NCBI GenBank assembly: GCA_041917975.1
Contig: JAYRWN010000114.1
Location: 1 to 6,260 of the forward strand
Origin: JAYRWN01 sp041917975
GTDB lineage: Bacteria > Bacteroidota > Bacteroidia > Chitinophagales > Saprospiraceae
DNA: 6,260 nucleotides
Reading direction: 5' to 3'
The notes below the pieces were generated by a model, which was given only the letters and a program-made list of their open reading frames with translations, did no database searches and was not told the DNA's origin. Each line of letters opens with the position of its first letter. The first letter of the stretch is position 1. A program made the position numbers and the translations under genes. This document shows, piece by piece, positions 5,466-6,260 of the stretch.

Positions 5466-6260
5466 ATGAGCACAATTAAACCGCAATATCTTCTGATTGG
5501 AATTCTTTGGTTGGCAACTCGGTTTGGACTGGCGCAAAGCATATTTCTGGAAGTTAATTTCGACAATTGTACGGCGATGGATAAACAATCCAACCTCGTG
5601 GATTCCGTGGCCGGTATGCCAAGGTGTGAATGCGGTGTAAAGGGTGAATCGTTCAAACTGGATGGCCAACGCGACTTTGTTAATTTCACCGGTGACTATA
5701 AAAATATCTTTAGCAGTGACTACACCATAAGTTTTTATTTTAAAGTAAGTACTAACTCCACGGGTCAAGCTTTAGACCTCCTCTCCCTGCGGGAAGATTG
5801 CGGACTGGATAGTTCGCTCGCCTTTACCTATCTGCCAACCACCAAGGAGGTCAGTGTGGAAATTTATGAAAATGTCAACCGCAACGCCCTGTTAGTAGGT
5901 AAGATCGACCCCTCCACCTGCTGGCAACACCTGACGATGGTTCGCCAAGGCGTATTGTTACGTTTATACATTAATGGTAAATTGGCCTTGGAACGACGCA
6001 ATTCCCAGCCCATTGCCGTCAATAACCGGGGTGTGCTCAGCATCTCCAACAGTCCTTGCCTGGGCTTTGCCGCTCAACGCTTCAATGGCTGGATCGATGA
6101 ACTGCATATATACCGTGGTGCGCTGGTTGAGAAAGAAGTTCTAGCGTTGTATAATCCGCCGGACCGGATAATTAGTCCGGATACGGCTTTGATCAAAGGC
6201 AGCTCATTACAGGTTCGCCTGGCCAAATCGTGTGCTACTTCTTTTCGTTGGTCACCCTCA
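5466..6260 (+). CDS. Secreted LamG/concanavalin-like domain protein, 3' end outside window
   Basis: An open frame runs from an ATG at 5466 to the window edge (265 codons, no stop). It begins with a Sec signal peptide (hydrophobic core about residues 8-18, likely cut after A23, GLA/QS). Residues about 27-230 form a LamG-like (concanavalin-fold) domain: YTISFYFKV (86-94), HLTMVRQGVLLRLYINGK (155-172) and FNGWIDELHIYRGAL (206-220) are the characteristic strands. After it begins a segment ending in CATSFRWSPS that resembles the start of PKD-like or gliding-motility-associated repeats seen in Bacteroidota surface proteins. Seven cysteines (35, 54, 56, 112, 152, 198, 256) suggest disulfides outside the cytoplasm. 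Secretion by the type IX system would require a C-terminal sorting domain, which cannot be seen here. The ligand is unknown. The gene lies 12 bp after ybaB and may be cotranscribed. Confidence 0.88.
   Translation, partial: MSTIKPQYLLIGILWLATRFGLAQSIFLEVNFDNCTAMDKQSNLVDSVAGMPRCECGVKGESFKLDGQRDFVNFTGDYKNIFSSDYTISFYFKVSTNSTGQALDLLSLREDCGLDSSLAFTYLPTTKEVSVEIYENVNRNALLVGKIDPSTCWQHLTMVRQGVLLRLYINGKLALERRNSQPIAVNNRGVLSISNSPCLGFAAQRFNGWIDELHIYRGALVEKEVLALYNPPDRIISPDTALIKGSSLQVRLAKSCATSFRWSPS

Noticed and set aside
5225..5768. Minus-strand open frames opposite ybaB and the LamG gene
   Set aside because: No family resemblance, and they overlap convincing plus-strand genes in ybaB and the signal-peptide/LamG protein.

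Overview
This 6.3 kb window looks like chromosomal DNA from a Bacteroidota bacterium, plausibly a Saprospirales-type environmental lineage. The phylum call rests on three things: AT-rich spacers without Shine-Dalgarno sequences, a TAnnTTTG-type promoter element (exact upstream of tatC, near-exact upstream of ybaB), and a secreted LamG-like protein of the kind common in that phylum. The lower rank is a guess. No rRNA, tRNA, CRISPR array, insertion sequence or phage gene is visible.

Positions 1-3073 are a nickel-iron hydrogenase region. The small subunit of a group 1, membrane-anchored, Tat-exported uptake hydrogenase (hyaA type) lies on the minus strand. It carries the two supernumerary cysteines that mark the oxygen-tolerant class with a [4Fe-3S] proximal cluster. 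Its large subunit is not in the window and would be expected just beyond position 1. Divergent from it, across a 173 bp AT-rich spacer, runs a plus-strand set: a 64-residue secreted or membrane protein that looks like a miniature of the N-terminus of the nickel permease HupE, then hypA and hypB, which load nickel into the enzyme. hypC, needed for the Fe(CN)2CO moiety, converges on hypB from the minus strand. hypD, hypE, hypF and the maturation protease are not here.

Positions 3074-4909 hold, on the minus strand, tatC, then an AIM24/TIGR00266 family gene, then a tract of three 12-bp tandem repeats leading into hypC. TatC is the receptor of the twin-arginine translocase that would export the folded hydrogenase, so a Tat substrate and a Tat component lie within 4 kb of each other.

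Positions 4910-6260 hold a 250 bp spacer with several short inverted repeats, then on the plus strand ybaB/ebfC (nucleoid-associated protein) and, 12 bp later, a secreted LamG-domain protein that runs off the right edge.

The points most worth a second look are the HupE-like mini-protein directly coupled to hypA, the extra cysteines around the proximal cluster of the hydrogenase, the split hypAB/hypC arrangement, and the 12-bp repeat tract.
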